Source: an uncultured Alphaproteobacteria bacterium (GTDB lineage Bacteria > Pseudomonadota > Alphaproteobacteria > Rickettsiales > UBA1997). From it: a stretch of 37,170 nt of DNA. This document shows, piece by piece, positions 1 through 8,817 of the stretch. Made by a program: the position numbers and the translations under genes. The stretch's first letter is position 1, and every line of letters begins with the position of its first letter. The notes beneath the pieces are model-generated. The model saw only the letters and a program-made list of their open reading frames with translations. It made no database searches and was not told the DNA's origin. The stretch lies in assembly GCA_903937405.1 (NCBI GenBank), contig CAIZZE010000017.1, forward strand, positions 1-37,170. Reading direction: 5' to 3'.

Positions 1-69
1 GACATTTTGGACAAGTTTTTAGTCATGTTTTTTGACTGGAATTTAGAGGTTTCTATTCGGAGAGAATAG
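1..69 (+). CDS. C-terminal end of an unidentified gene (partial)
   Basis: Frame 1 is open from the window edge to a TAG at 67-69 and gives 22 residues ending in VSIRRE. The other two forward frames close within the first 35 bases. A strong rho-independent terminator follows 25 bases later, which fits a gene ending here on this strand. The piece is too short to identify. An alternative reading is that these bases belong to an RNA: 51-58 and 64-71 form an 8-bp hairpin. I prefer the gene end, with limited confidence. Confidence 0.4.
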   Translation, partial: DILDKFLVMFFDWNLEVSIRRE

Positions 70-94
70 AAAAAACTTGGAAAGCCTTGAAACT

Positions 95-131
95 GGGGGC
101 GAAAAGTGGATTTTTAGCCCCCCATTTTTTT
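95..131 (+). terminator. rho-independent terminator upstream of the CRISPR array
   Basis: GGGGGC at 95-100 pairs with GCCCCC at 117-122. The inner AAAA/TTTT pairing lengthens the stem, and a run of seven T follows at 125-131. It ends a rightward transcript entering from the left edge. It leaves only 23 bases before the first CRISPR repeat, which matters for where the array promoter can be. Confidence 0.75.
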
Positions 132-154
132 AATTATGCCTCGAGCAAGCCTGT

Positions 155-1048
155 GTTCCAGCTTGACCGCAAATTCCCGTCGTCTAGTTTCACAAGGCAA
201 TCAGAGACGAAACGCATGATGTTCCAGCTTGACCGCAAATTCCCGTCGTCTAGTTTCTTTACCAATTATCGAGCAACACAAGCAATGTTCCAGCTTGACC
301 GCAAATTCCCGTCGTCTAGTTTTATTGTGACTCAAGTTAGAAATATCATTGTGTTCCAGCTTGACCGCAAATTCCCGTCGTCTAGTTTTCAGAAGGGTTA
401 TAGCAATTAAGCTCAACTGTTCCAGCTTGACCGCAAATTCCCGTCGTCTAGTTTAGCCTAGAATTATTTGAATTGAGATAAACGGTTCCAGCTTGACCGC
501 AAATTCCCGTCGTCTAGTTTCAACTACTGGCACAAGTATAACAACAATCAGTTCCAGCTTGACCGCAAATTCCCGTCGTCTAGTTTTCAGCCAATGAGAT
601 TAACCGAGTAGCAAGAGTTCCAGCTTGACCGCAAATTCCCGTCGTCTAGTTTAATCAACTTCAGCAAAGCCCCAAACCCTTTGTTCCAGCTTGACCGCAA
701 ATTCCCGTCGTCTAGTTTAAGTAAATGGTTATTATTTCGGACTTGGTAGTTCCAGCTTGACCGCAAATTCCCGTCGTCTAGTTTTTAAGAGGGTCCACAT
801 AATAAATAGGGGGGGTTCCAGCTTGACCGCAAATTCCCGTCGTCTAGTTTAAGCAACAACTTCATATCCAGTAATTACAAGTTCCAGCTTGACCGCAAAT
901 TCCCGTCGTCTAGTTTAATTATCGCAACCGTTGCAAGTTATACAGTGTTCCAGCTTGACCGCAAATTCCCGTCGTCTAGTTTTCATATAATTTGATTGCA
1001 TTGTTGAGATAAGTTCCAGCTTGACCGCAAATTCCCGTCGTCTAGTTT
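155..1048 (+). CRISPR. type II-C CRISPR array, 14 repeats and 13 spacers
   Basis: The 36-bp repeat begins GTTCCAGCTTGACCGC and ends GTCGTCTAGTTT. Fourteen copies start at 155, 221, 287, 353, 419, 485, 551, 617, 683, 749, 815, 881, 947 and 1013, and I see no mismatch in any of them. All 13 spacers are exactly 30 nt and none looks duplicated. The polarity is rightward: the + strand repeat is the one complementary to the anti-repeat in the tracrRNA at 5747-5773, and a hairpin with a T-rich tail lies just past the last repeat. A 36-bp repeat with 30-nt spacers matches Neisseria-type II-C arrays. The 66-base period is a multiple of three, so open frames run through the array; these are artefacts. 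Neither terminal repeat is degenerate. Confidence 0.98.
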
Positions 1049-1051
1049 GGT

Positions 1052-1100
1052 AGTCGCGCAAGCCTTACGCAAGTAAGGTTTGTACGACTTTTCATTTTTA
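1052..1100 (+). terminator. hairpin terminator between the array and cas2
   Basis: Bases 1052-1068 pair with 1073-1089 around a GCAA tetraloop, a 17-position stem with one mismatch and two G-T wobbles. The bases after it are T-rich (TTTTCATTTTT). The T tract is on the + strand, so it most simply ends the rightward pre-crRNA transcript. It also lies 31 bases past the cas2 stop, so the stem may help end the convergent cas operon. Confidence 0.7.
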
Positions 1101-1120
1101 AAAAAACACCCAAAATTTCT

Positions 1121-1453
1121 TCAAAAAAGCTCATATTGTTCGGGATTTTTTGGATTAGATTTTTCTTTTTTGCCGTTAAAGGTGACGATGTTTTCATATT
1201 GTTTGTCGGTGAAAACCAAGATGTTAATTTTGCCGCTTTCTGGCACAAATTTTTCAATTTTTTTGATGTATTTTTCTGCCGCTTCTTTGCTCGCACAAAA
1301 TCTTTGATAAACCGAAAATTGCGCCATTTGAAAGCCCAAATCAAGCAATGAATTTCTAAAAGCTGACGCAGCTTTGCGCTCTTTTTTGTTGTTGGTTGGC
1401 AGGTCGAATAAAACTTGAATCCACAAAATTCGATAAGCTGAAAGTTGAGACAT
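1121..1453 (-). CDS. cas2: CRISPR-associated endoribonuclease Cas2
   Basis: A 110-residue Cas2 of the ferredoxin-like fold. The first beta strand ends in VLFDLPT and carries the conserved Asp17. The SVYQRF stretch and the later strand KINILVFTDKQYENI are typical of the family. With Cas1 it forms the integrase that captures spacers, where Cas2 acts mainly as the structural bridge. It is the last gene of the cas9-cas1-cas2 operon, 8 bases after cas1, and faces the array. No csn2 or cas4 accompanies it, which supports subtype II-C. The identification is firm from motifs and position. Confidence 0.95.
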   Translation of the reverse strand: MSQLSAYRILWIQVLFDLPTNNKKERKAASAFRNSLLDLGFQMAQFSVYQRFCASKEAAEKYIKKIEKFVPESGKINILVFTDKQYENIVTFNGKKEKSNPKNPEQYELF

Positions 1454-1461
1454 TTAAAAAA

Positions 1462-2379
1462 TTACAAAATTTCCAATTCCATCGGCAGCGGCGAAAGTGG
1501 AAAATCTAAATTGGCCTCGCCATTTTCAAGGCTGCGCACCAAAGATTGACAAAGCCTCGTCAGGCAATTGTTAATTGGCGTTGTTCCGGCCGAAGTTGAT
1601 AAATCTAGGCTTAAAATTTTGGTTAAAGATTTTTTTATTTCGGGTGTTAATTCTTCAAGTTCGCCATTTTCTTCAGCAATTTTTTTAACCAAAAAATCAA
1701 CTATCGGGCGAAAAGGTTCCATCAAATCGTCAACCAAACAAAAAGCATTTTCTTGATTTGAATGAAAAATGCCAATTGCCGGATGCAAGCCCGAAGCAAA
1801 AATAGCGCGCGCTGTGGCTGCACGCAAAACCGCGTAGCCATAATTGAGCATTGAATTAATTCCGAGTTTTTCAAAATTTCTTCTAAAATTTTCACCAAAA
1901 AGACGCTGCCAATATTTGCGCGCTGCTTGCGCCTCAAAATTTTCTTTGTCGCCCGAACTTACTTTTTTTGCTAACTCAAAAAGTTGCTTTTCGTCTTCGC
2001 CACTAAAATGCGAAAGAATTGTCGCTTGGTTTAAAATTTTGGCTTTTACCACTTGTTGCCAAAGCCTTTTTTCAAGCGGCTTTGAAGATTGAATTTGCAG
2101 ATTGATTTTTTGCTTATGCAAATAATGCGGATTGGTGGGATAAAAAATTCCCGAAGGCAAATAATTTGCACCCAAAACCACAATCATCACGCCCGCTTCC
2201 AGCAAAGAATTAAGCAAGTTGGTGGTGATTGTGGCGCCAGTTCCGTTCAAAATTAAAATGCCAATATCGGCAAAAGAAATGCGGGCTTTTTCAGCGCCTT
2301 CAACCTTCACCAACAAAAAACCGCGCAACATTGAAAGCGAAACTAGCGGATCGGAAATTTCGATGATGCGTCCTGTCAT
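1462..2379 (-). CDS. cas1: CRISPR-associated integrase Cas1
   Basis: A 305-residue Cas1 of the type II group. The metal-binding residues can be placed at Glu149 (NFEAQAARKYW), His206 (GIFHSNQENAF) and Glu221 (LVDDLMEPFRPIVD). The N-terminal beta domain has the usual GxLLVK-like strand and the ILILNGTGATIT segment. It inserts new spacers into the array together with Cas2. It starts 9 bases after the cas9 stop with only a weak purine-rich ribosome site (AAAGAAAA), so translation may depend on cas9. All catalytic positions are intact, so adaptation could be functional. Confidence 0.97.
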   Translation of the reverse strand: MTGRIIEISDPLVSLSMLRGFLLVKVEGAEKARISFADIGILILNGTGATITTNLLNSLLEAGVMIVVLGANYLPSGIFYPTNPHYLHKQKINLQIQSSKPLEKRLWQQVVKAKILNQATILSHFSGEDEKQLFELAKKVSSGDKENFEAQAARKYWQRLFGENFRRNFEKLGINSMLNYGYAVLRAATARAIFASGLHPAIGIFHSNQENAFCLVDDLMEPFRPIVDFLVKKIAEENGELEELTPEIKKSLTKILSLDLSTSAGTTPINNCLTRLCQSLVRSLENGEANLDFPLSPLPMELEIL

Positions 2380-2388
2380 TAATTTTCT

Positions 2389-5300
2389 TTAAGTTGTTTT
2401 TAAAATTGGACCTGAATCAAAAACTTTGCCAGTTGGCGTGACGAAAATTTTACGAATTTTTTTTGTTAAAAGCCCTTTTTCGTTGAGATAAAAAGATTTT
2501 TTTGAATCTGTGTCACTCGAAGCATTTTTATGATCAAAATAATAACATTGACCAGTGCTTCCAATCACCGCAATTCTAACTGTTTTTTCTTCTCCATTTT
2601 CTTCTAACTTTGCCAAATCATCTTTAAATAAGCGGATTAATAATTTTGCCGCGGGATGCGGCTTTAATTTTTCAAAGTCTTGCTTTGGAAGAAATTTTTT
2701 ATCCTTATTTATAAAATTTTCTCCCCTTTCATTTTGCTTGATTTCAAAAGAACAGTTCATTTTAAAATTTGAAACCACGTCAGTTTTAATTTTCCCATCA
2801 GGCATTTTCCAAACTGAAATATGGTGATTTCCGTTAGTTTTTACCGCCTTTAAAAAGCGTGGATTTTTTTGTGGATGAGAAATTTTGATTATCGACTGAT
2901 TTTTGTCATAAAATCTGACATTTCTTACTCCAGTTTTCTTTGAAAATTCGGGCAAGAATTTGGTTTGAAATTCTTTATCTGAAGCTGCTTGATCTGCTAA
3001 TTTTATCAACTCTTCGCGCAATTTTTTATCCCGAATAAATTTGGCTTCTGCTTTTTTTAAAGAAAGCACCGAACAGCTTGCAACAAGGTTGTAAGGCTCT
3101 TTTGATTTTTTGCCATCGTCTAAATCGAAGGGTTTTTCTAAAATTCCGTAATAAGTTTCATCGTGAAGTTTCGTATTTTTCCCATGATCGGGTTTGTGCG
3201 AAACAATAATTTTTTCAATCGCTTCAGCCGCGTCTTCGCGAAAGCGGTTCCAATGGCTGGGCAAATTTATTATCAAGCGATCTAAATCGTGACCGCGCGA
3301 ATTGTCGCGCGAAATTTGTTGCAAAAGCCGAGTTTCAGTCATGGCAATCACAAGCGCGTCAACGGCGTGATGGCGATGATCATCGCGGGTTTTTTTAACA
3401 GGTTTTTTTGCCAAAACTTCGCCTGTTTCGGGGTCAAAATTTTCTTCTTCTTGCTTGTTCAAAATTGAATTTAATCCCCAATTATGTCGCAACAGCGCGG
3501 TTAATTTTCCGTTGGCAACTTTGATTTTGTTGGAGTCGCAAATTTGCGCTAAATATTGCTTGGCAATTTTTGACAAATAGCGCGTGTCATTGAGTTGACG
3601 CTCTTGGAAACCATTTTCGTCTTTAAATTTTTCCATGGCATTTTCGTAAAAACGCCATTTTTTGTTATTTGGTAAATTTTTAATGCGTTCAAAAGTGGCA
3701 TCGCCAAAGGCTTCAAATGGTGAACGATTACCTTTGGTATGATTTGCTGATTTGTAGGCGAGAGTTTTATTAGCAACCGAATCGTCATAAGTTTTGGCGA
3801 ATGGCAAAATATGCTCAATTTCAACATCAAAACTAAATAAGTTTGTGATGTTGATTGGTTTGCCCGAATAAGGGCAGAAAGCCACGCCATTATTGGCTTT
3901 TTCAAGTTCGTAAAAAAGTTTTAATTTCAGGCGATTTTCAAAACCATTTCTTTGTCCGAGTTTTTCAAGTTCGTTTCTTAAATCTTCATTTTCTTTTTGG
4001 TTTTTATTTTGCGCCTTTTCAATTTCGCGTTTTTCGTCTTGGCTAATTTTCAAATCGCGCGCCAACTCAATTATAATTTCGCTTGGATTGCCACTTTCTT
4101 CGATAATTGCATTTACAACCTTGCGAAGTTGGTTTAGTGCAACGTGAACTGTGGGATTGGCAATTTTACCATAAGCAATTTCTTCTTTCGATCCTGATTT
4201 AACAGGAACGGTTGAAGCGGGAATTGCTTTGCCGTAATAATCGAGCTGGTTTTGAATTTCTGGCTGATCTTTTTGGCTGTGATGAAAACCTAAATTTTCG
4301 CAGGCTTTGTCGTAGCGACAGTTTTTTTCTACAATTTCAACAACCAGTTTTTGTAAAAACTCTTTTGATAAATTTCCAACACCGCTTTTGAATTTATTTG
4401 GGGTAATTTTTTTGATTTCTAAAGCCTGTTCTGCGCTTAATTGCCAAACATTAATGGCTTTTTCATAAATTGTGTTTTCATCTTCGGAATCGAGCAAAAA
4501 CTCAACAATTTCATCTTGTTCTTTTAGCGAAAAATCATGCCATTTTGCGCCGAAATGTTTTTTATCTTTCAAAAAAATTTCAGTCGAATTGCCGTCAAAT
4601 TTGTCGCGTTTTCCGCCTTCAAAATTGAATTTAAATTCTTCTCCAGAGTAGCCAATCTGCTTTCTTAGCGACGAAAATTTTGCCGATTTATTTTCATGTA
4701 AATATTCAACCAATTTCTTTTTTTGCGGCGCATCGAGCAAAATTTCTTCACGATTATTTTTGATGATTTTTAGATTATTAATTTCTGATAAAATTCTGAA
4801 TCTCTGATAACTTGGAAGCGCAAGATAAGCTCTTGGAAGCCCTTTTGAGTTTTTATTTTTTTCAGAAGATTTTTTGTAATTTTCAAAAACTTCCGCCGCC
4901 CAATTTGGTAAAGAATTAGATTTCTTAATAAATTGACAAACGCCTTTTTCTTGTGGTGCCAAAGATCTTTGGTCAAAAATTATTTTTCTAATCTCTTGCC
5001 AGTTTTCTTCTGATAATTTTTGTTTTGAGAATTGTGATTTTTTAATTTCGTCAAACTCATTTTCATACATTGCTCTGGTTGGATAAAGCCCCGATTCATC
5101 TGGTTTGGCACGAGTGGTTAGTTCTTTTAAAATTCGCTCTTTATAAAAAAATTCTCCCAAAGTTCGTGAATTTGTTTCAATAATTTTCTTGGCCAGCTCT
5201 TCTTGATTTTGTTTAGTTTCGCTAAGTTTTTTATCTTCAGTAACTTGCTCTTTGCGATTACTTTTAAAGCCTCTTCTTTGGTTTAAGTGAAAAATTGTTC

Positions 5301-5670
5301 GCCCTAACTCAAAAGGATTTAAAGCTTCGTCCAAGGCTTTGAATCTGATTTGATAAGGACTTAAGAGTTCCAACTTTTTTCTCTCAACTTCATCTTTTGG
5401 CATTAAACCAACTCTGATTAAGCAATTCATCAATTTCGATTTTCTTGCCAAAAAGCGATCGCGGCGGCGGCGCATTCCTCGCGCCTCTCTTCTTGCAACT
5501 GCAAGCGGTGTTCCATCTTTTGGATTTCTACCATCTGAAAAAATTCTCACGCCCGCATCTAAAATTTTGTAAGGCTGATTTTCTTGATTCAAAGCCAGCA
5601 TCGTCCAGCCAATTGAGTTGGTGCCGAGATCGAGTCCTAATCGGTAACTTTGTTTTGAAATATTTTGCAT
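2389..5670 (-). CDS. cas9: CRISPR-associated endonuclease Cas9, type II-C
   Basis: A 1093-residue Cas9, in the compact II-C size range. RuvC-I lies at the N terminus (LGLDLGTNSIGW, Asp14). The arginine-rich bridge helix is at about 59-80 and the alpha-helical recognition lobe at about 90-500. RuvC-II is at 531-540 (EIIIELARDL, Glu535). The HNH domain spans about 580-690, with His620 in EIEHILPF and Asn643. RuvC-III is DDHRHHAVDALVIAM, with His768 and Asp771. The C-terminal 230 residues should form the wedge and PAM-interacting part. Both nuclease sites look complete. The residue before the HNH histidine is Glu619 where many Cas9s have Asp. The gene leads the cas operon and is divergent from the tracrRNA. 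The PAM cannot be read from sequence alone. Confidence 0.98.
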   Translation of the reverse strand: MQNISKQSYRLGLDLGTNSIGWTMLALNQENQPYKILDAGVRIFSDGRNPKDGTPLAVARREARGMRRRRDRFLARKSKLMNCLIRVGLMPKDEVERKKLELLSPYQIRFKALDEALNPFELGRTIFHLNQRRGFKSNRKEQVTEDKKLSETKQNQEELAKKIIETNSRTLGEFFYKERILKELTTRAKPDESGLYPTRAMYENEFDEIKKSQFSKQKLSEENWQEIRKIIFDQRSLAPQEKGVCQFIKKSNSLPNWAAEVFENYKKSSEKNKNSKGLPRAYLALPSYQRFRILSEINNLKIIKNNREEILLDAPQKKKLVEYLHENKSAKFSSLRKQIGYSGEEFKFNFEGGKRDKFDGNSTEIFLKDKKHFGAKWHDFSLKEQDEIVEFLLDSEDENTIYEKAINVWQLSAEQALEIKKITPNKFKSGVGNLSKEFLQKLVVEIVEKNCRYDKACENLGFHHSQKDQPEIQNQLDYYGKAIPASTVPVKSGSKEEIAYGKIANPTVHVALNQLRKVVNAIIEESGNPSEIIIELARDLKISQDEKREIEKAQNKNQKENEDLRNELEKLGQRNGFENRLKLKLFYELEKANNGVAFCPYSGKPINITNLFSFDVEIEHILPFAKTYDDSVANKTLAYKSANHTKGNRSPFEAFGDATFERIKNLPNNKKWRFYENAMEKFKDENGFQERQLNDTRYLSKIAKQYLAQICDSNKIKVANGKLTALLRHNWGLNSILNKQEEENFDPETGEVLAKKPVKKTRDDHRHHAVDALVIAMTETRLLQQISRDNSRGHDLDRLIINLPSHWNRFREDAAEAIEKIIVSHKPDHGKNTKLHDETYYGILEKPFDLDDGKKSKEPYNLVASCSVLSLKKAEAKFIRDKKLREELIKLADQAASDKEFQTKFLPEFSKKTGVRNVRFYDKNQSIIKISHPQKNPRFLKAVKTNGNHHISVWKMPDGKIKTDVVSNFKMNCSFEIKQNERGENFINKDKKFLPKQDFEKLKPHPAAKLLIRLFKDDLAKLEENGEEKTVRIAVIGSTGQCYYFDHKNASSDTDSKKSFYLNEKGLLTKKIRKIFVTPTGKVFDSGPILKTT

Positions 5671-5734
5671 AAATTTGAGTTTGTTAGAAAAAAAAAGTTG
5701 CTCATTAAAAAATTATAAAAATATTCATCTCATC

Positions 5735-5833
5735 AATTTGGCTCTTACGGGAATTTGCAGTCAAGCTGGTAACAAGTGTTCTTTTAAAAAGAACGCACAA
5801 AATTTGAGGCTAGCTTACGAGCTAGCCTTTTTT
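5735..5833 (+). ncRNA. tracrRNA
   Basis: Bases 5747-5773 are the reverse complement of repeat positions 1-26, with 25 Watson-Crick pairs, one mismatch (repeat C14 against A5759) and one bulged T (5770). A second hairpin follows (GTTCTTT 5778-5784 with AAAGAAC 5788-5794). The RNA ends in a clean terminator, AGGCTAGC 5807-5814 with GCTAGCCT 5821-5828 and T at 5828-5833. Anti-repeat, short linker hairpin and terminator is the standard tracrRNA layout. It is read divergently from cas9. The 5' end is inferred: AT-rich DNA upstream holds a TATAAA at 5714-5719 as a possible -10 element, but no convincing -35. Its terminator stem lies 18 bases past the guaB stop and may also serve guaB. Confidence 0.9.
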
Positions 5834-5845
5834 ATGTCTGAAGCT

Positions 5846-7375
<1,530 letters not shown>

Positions 7376-7443
7376 TTATTTTTGGCTTCAAAAAATAAAA
7401 AACAATTAATAACTCCCTCAACTGGTTAACAAGCCTTGAAAAT

Positions 7444-7863
7444 ATGTCTTCTCAAATTGAAAAACTTTGCTTTGATCGCAATATAAAATTAACCGAAAAT
7501 CGCCGCATCATCGCGCGCGTGATTTCTGACAGCGTTGATCATCCCGATGTTGAAGAAGTTTTTTATCGTGCTTCAAAAATTAATCCTAAAATCGGAATTG
7601 CTACAGTTTATCGCGCCGTAAAAATGTTTGAAGAACTTGGCGTAATTGCCAAACATGACTTCGGCGGCAAAGGTCGCGCGCGTTATGAAAAACTTGAAGG
7701 TGAAGATCATCACGATCATTTAGTTGATATTACGACTGATGAAGTGCATGAATTTTTTAATGAAGAATTAGAAAAATTAAAAACTAAAATTGCTCACGAA
7801 AAAGGTTTTGAATTGATCGGGCATAGATTAGAGCTTTATTGCAGGCCGTTAAAGAAGAAGTAG
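7444..7863 (+). CDS. fur: Fur-family metalloregulator
   Basis: A 139-residue Fur-type repressor: winged helix at about 1-85 (recognition helix GIATVYRAVKMFEE) followed by a metal-binding dimerisation domain (EDHHDHLVDI). The CxxC pair after HHDHL in gamma-proteobacterial Fur is replaced by DITTDE. Alphaproteobacterial Fur/Mur proteins also lack it, so this is a lineage trait rather than damage. It should control iron or manganese genes. Irr is an alternative, but the HHDHL and EFFNEELE pattern fits Fur/Mur better. It shares an 80-110 bp divergent promoter region with guaB, and I could not identify an operator in it. Confidence 0.88.
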   Translation: MSSQIEKLCFDRNIKLTENRRIIARVISDSVDHPDVEEVFYRASKINPKIGIATVYRAVKMFEELGVIAKHDFGGKGRARYEKLEGEDHHDHLVDITTDEVHEFFNEELEKLKTKIAHEKGFELIGHRLELYCRPLKKK

Positions 7864-7950
7864 TTTTGTTAACAGATAGATCCGAACTTGTTTCAGGAGC
7901 TGTCTTTAATTTCAGCAACCTTCGATATCAAACCAAAATCACCGCTTTTT

Positions 7951-8817
7951 ATGACCGAAATCCTTAGAAAAATTCTTCTCCCGCAACTTCAATTTGAAGG
8001 CGCAGAAAATCCTGAAAAATTTCTCAGAACTTTTGCTGACTTATACCGCATCGAACTTTTCAAAGATGGTCTAGATTTAATTCTCACCAAAGTTCAACAA
8101 AAACAACTCCGCTTCGAAATCAAGATTATCAAGGGTTGGGACACAAATGTCGGTTGTTTTTTAACCGAACAAAAAAGTCTTTATGATAAAACTTTGGGAC
8201 GTTTTATAAAAAAAGCTGATCTCAAAATTACTTTACACAGCCTAACGCATAATGTTCTCGCTCATGAAATGGCGCATGCTTGGGAATTTGAAGGTGGCAT
8301 AAATTTGGGTGAAGATTTTCGCGCCGCTATCGGCTTTGATATGAAAGACAGATCGCCAAAAAGTTTGCCACTAAAAGCTGAAATAAAAAGATTGATGGTT
8401 GAAGGCATGAATAGTTATCCGCAAAATCAAATTATTTCTGAACTTTTTGCCCGCTATTTTGAATTGCTTAGCATCTCGCGCGATGTTCGCACTTTTGGTG
8501 AATTTTCTACCAGAGATGTCATGGACTTTTTTGAAAACACTACTAACTTTATTGCGAAGATTTTTAATCCCCAAATCAGAGTAAAAATTGATCCGAAAAT
8601 TGCAGTAGAAACGTCTGAAATAGCTAGGCAAATCAAGCTTTCAGCGCCAGAACAAAAATTCTCAGATCAAATAGATTCATTTCATAGCAAAGCAAAAAAT
8701 CCTCAAGAAAATAAGTCCATAGAAAGAAGTTGGAGCAAAAGCACCAAATCAAATTCTATGTGGCAAGCCGGCTGGCAAAAACATCAAGAAATTAAAGATA
8801 ATAAGGAAAAAAAATAA
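7951..8817 (+). CDS. uncharacterised protein with an HExxH metallopeptidase-like motif
   Basis: I do not recognise the family. From the ATG at 7951 it has 288 residues, no signal peptide and no membrane segment. The centre carries HNVLAHEMAHAWE, an HExxH motif with His105, Glu106 and His109. A glutamate about 55 residues later (Glu164 in ISELFARYFELL) could be a third zinc ligand, as in gluzincin-type folds. The C-terminal 50 residues are polar and Ser/Lys-rich, with SWSKSTKSNSMWQAGWQKH near the end. A TTG start at 7888 would add 21 residues. Its stop overlaps the thrB start (TAATG), so it is translationally coupled to thrB and pgeF. A cytoplasmic zinc peptidase is a guess from the motif only. 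Confidence 0.7.
   Translation: MTEILRKILLPQLQFEGAENPEKFLRTFADLYRIELFKDGLDLILTKVQQKQLRFEIKIIKGWDTNVGCFLTEQKSLYDKTLGRFIKKADLKITLHSLTHNVLAHEMAHAWEFEGGINLGEDFRAAIGFDMKDRSPKSLPLKAEIKRLMVEGMNSYPQNQIISELFARYFELLSISRDVRTFGEFSTRDVMDFFENTTNFIAKIFNPQIRVKIDPKIAVETSEIARQIKLSAPEQKFSDQIDSFHSKAKNPQENKSIERSWSKSTKSNSMWQAGWQKHQEIKDNKEKK

Noticed and set aside
1-131. A second tracrRNA just upstream of the array: 36-42 can pair with repeat positions 1-7, and a hairpin and terminator follow.
   Set aside because: Only seven bases pair cleanly, which is near chance. The anti-repeat at 5747-5773 pairs over 25 positions, and bases 1-69 read as the end of a coding frame.
87-416. Open frames on both strands across the CRISPR array that look like repetitive proteins.
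   Set aside because: The repeat-plus-spacer period is 66 bases, a multiple of three, so the same peptide recurs by arithmetic. The frames are made of repeats and have no independent support.
1049-1120. Leader sequence on the cas2 side, with the array read leftward.
   Set aside because: The tracrRNA anti-repeat fixes the crRNA strand as +, and the hairpin here has its T-rich tail on the + strand, as expected at the array's end.
3549-4976. Several 60-120 codon frames inside cas9 in other frames.
   Set aside because: They overlap intact Cas9 domains and their residues read as frame-shifted Cas9.
2389-5670. Possible inactivated (nuclease-dead) Cas9.
   Set aside because: Asp14, Glu535, His620, Asn643, His768 and Asp771 are all present and the frame is unbroken.
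7444-7863. Fur thought damaged because the CxxC pair is missing.
   Set aside because: Alphaproteobacterial Fur/Mur proteins normally lack that pair, and the DNA-binding and HHDHL regions are intact.
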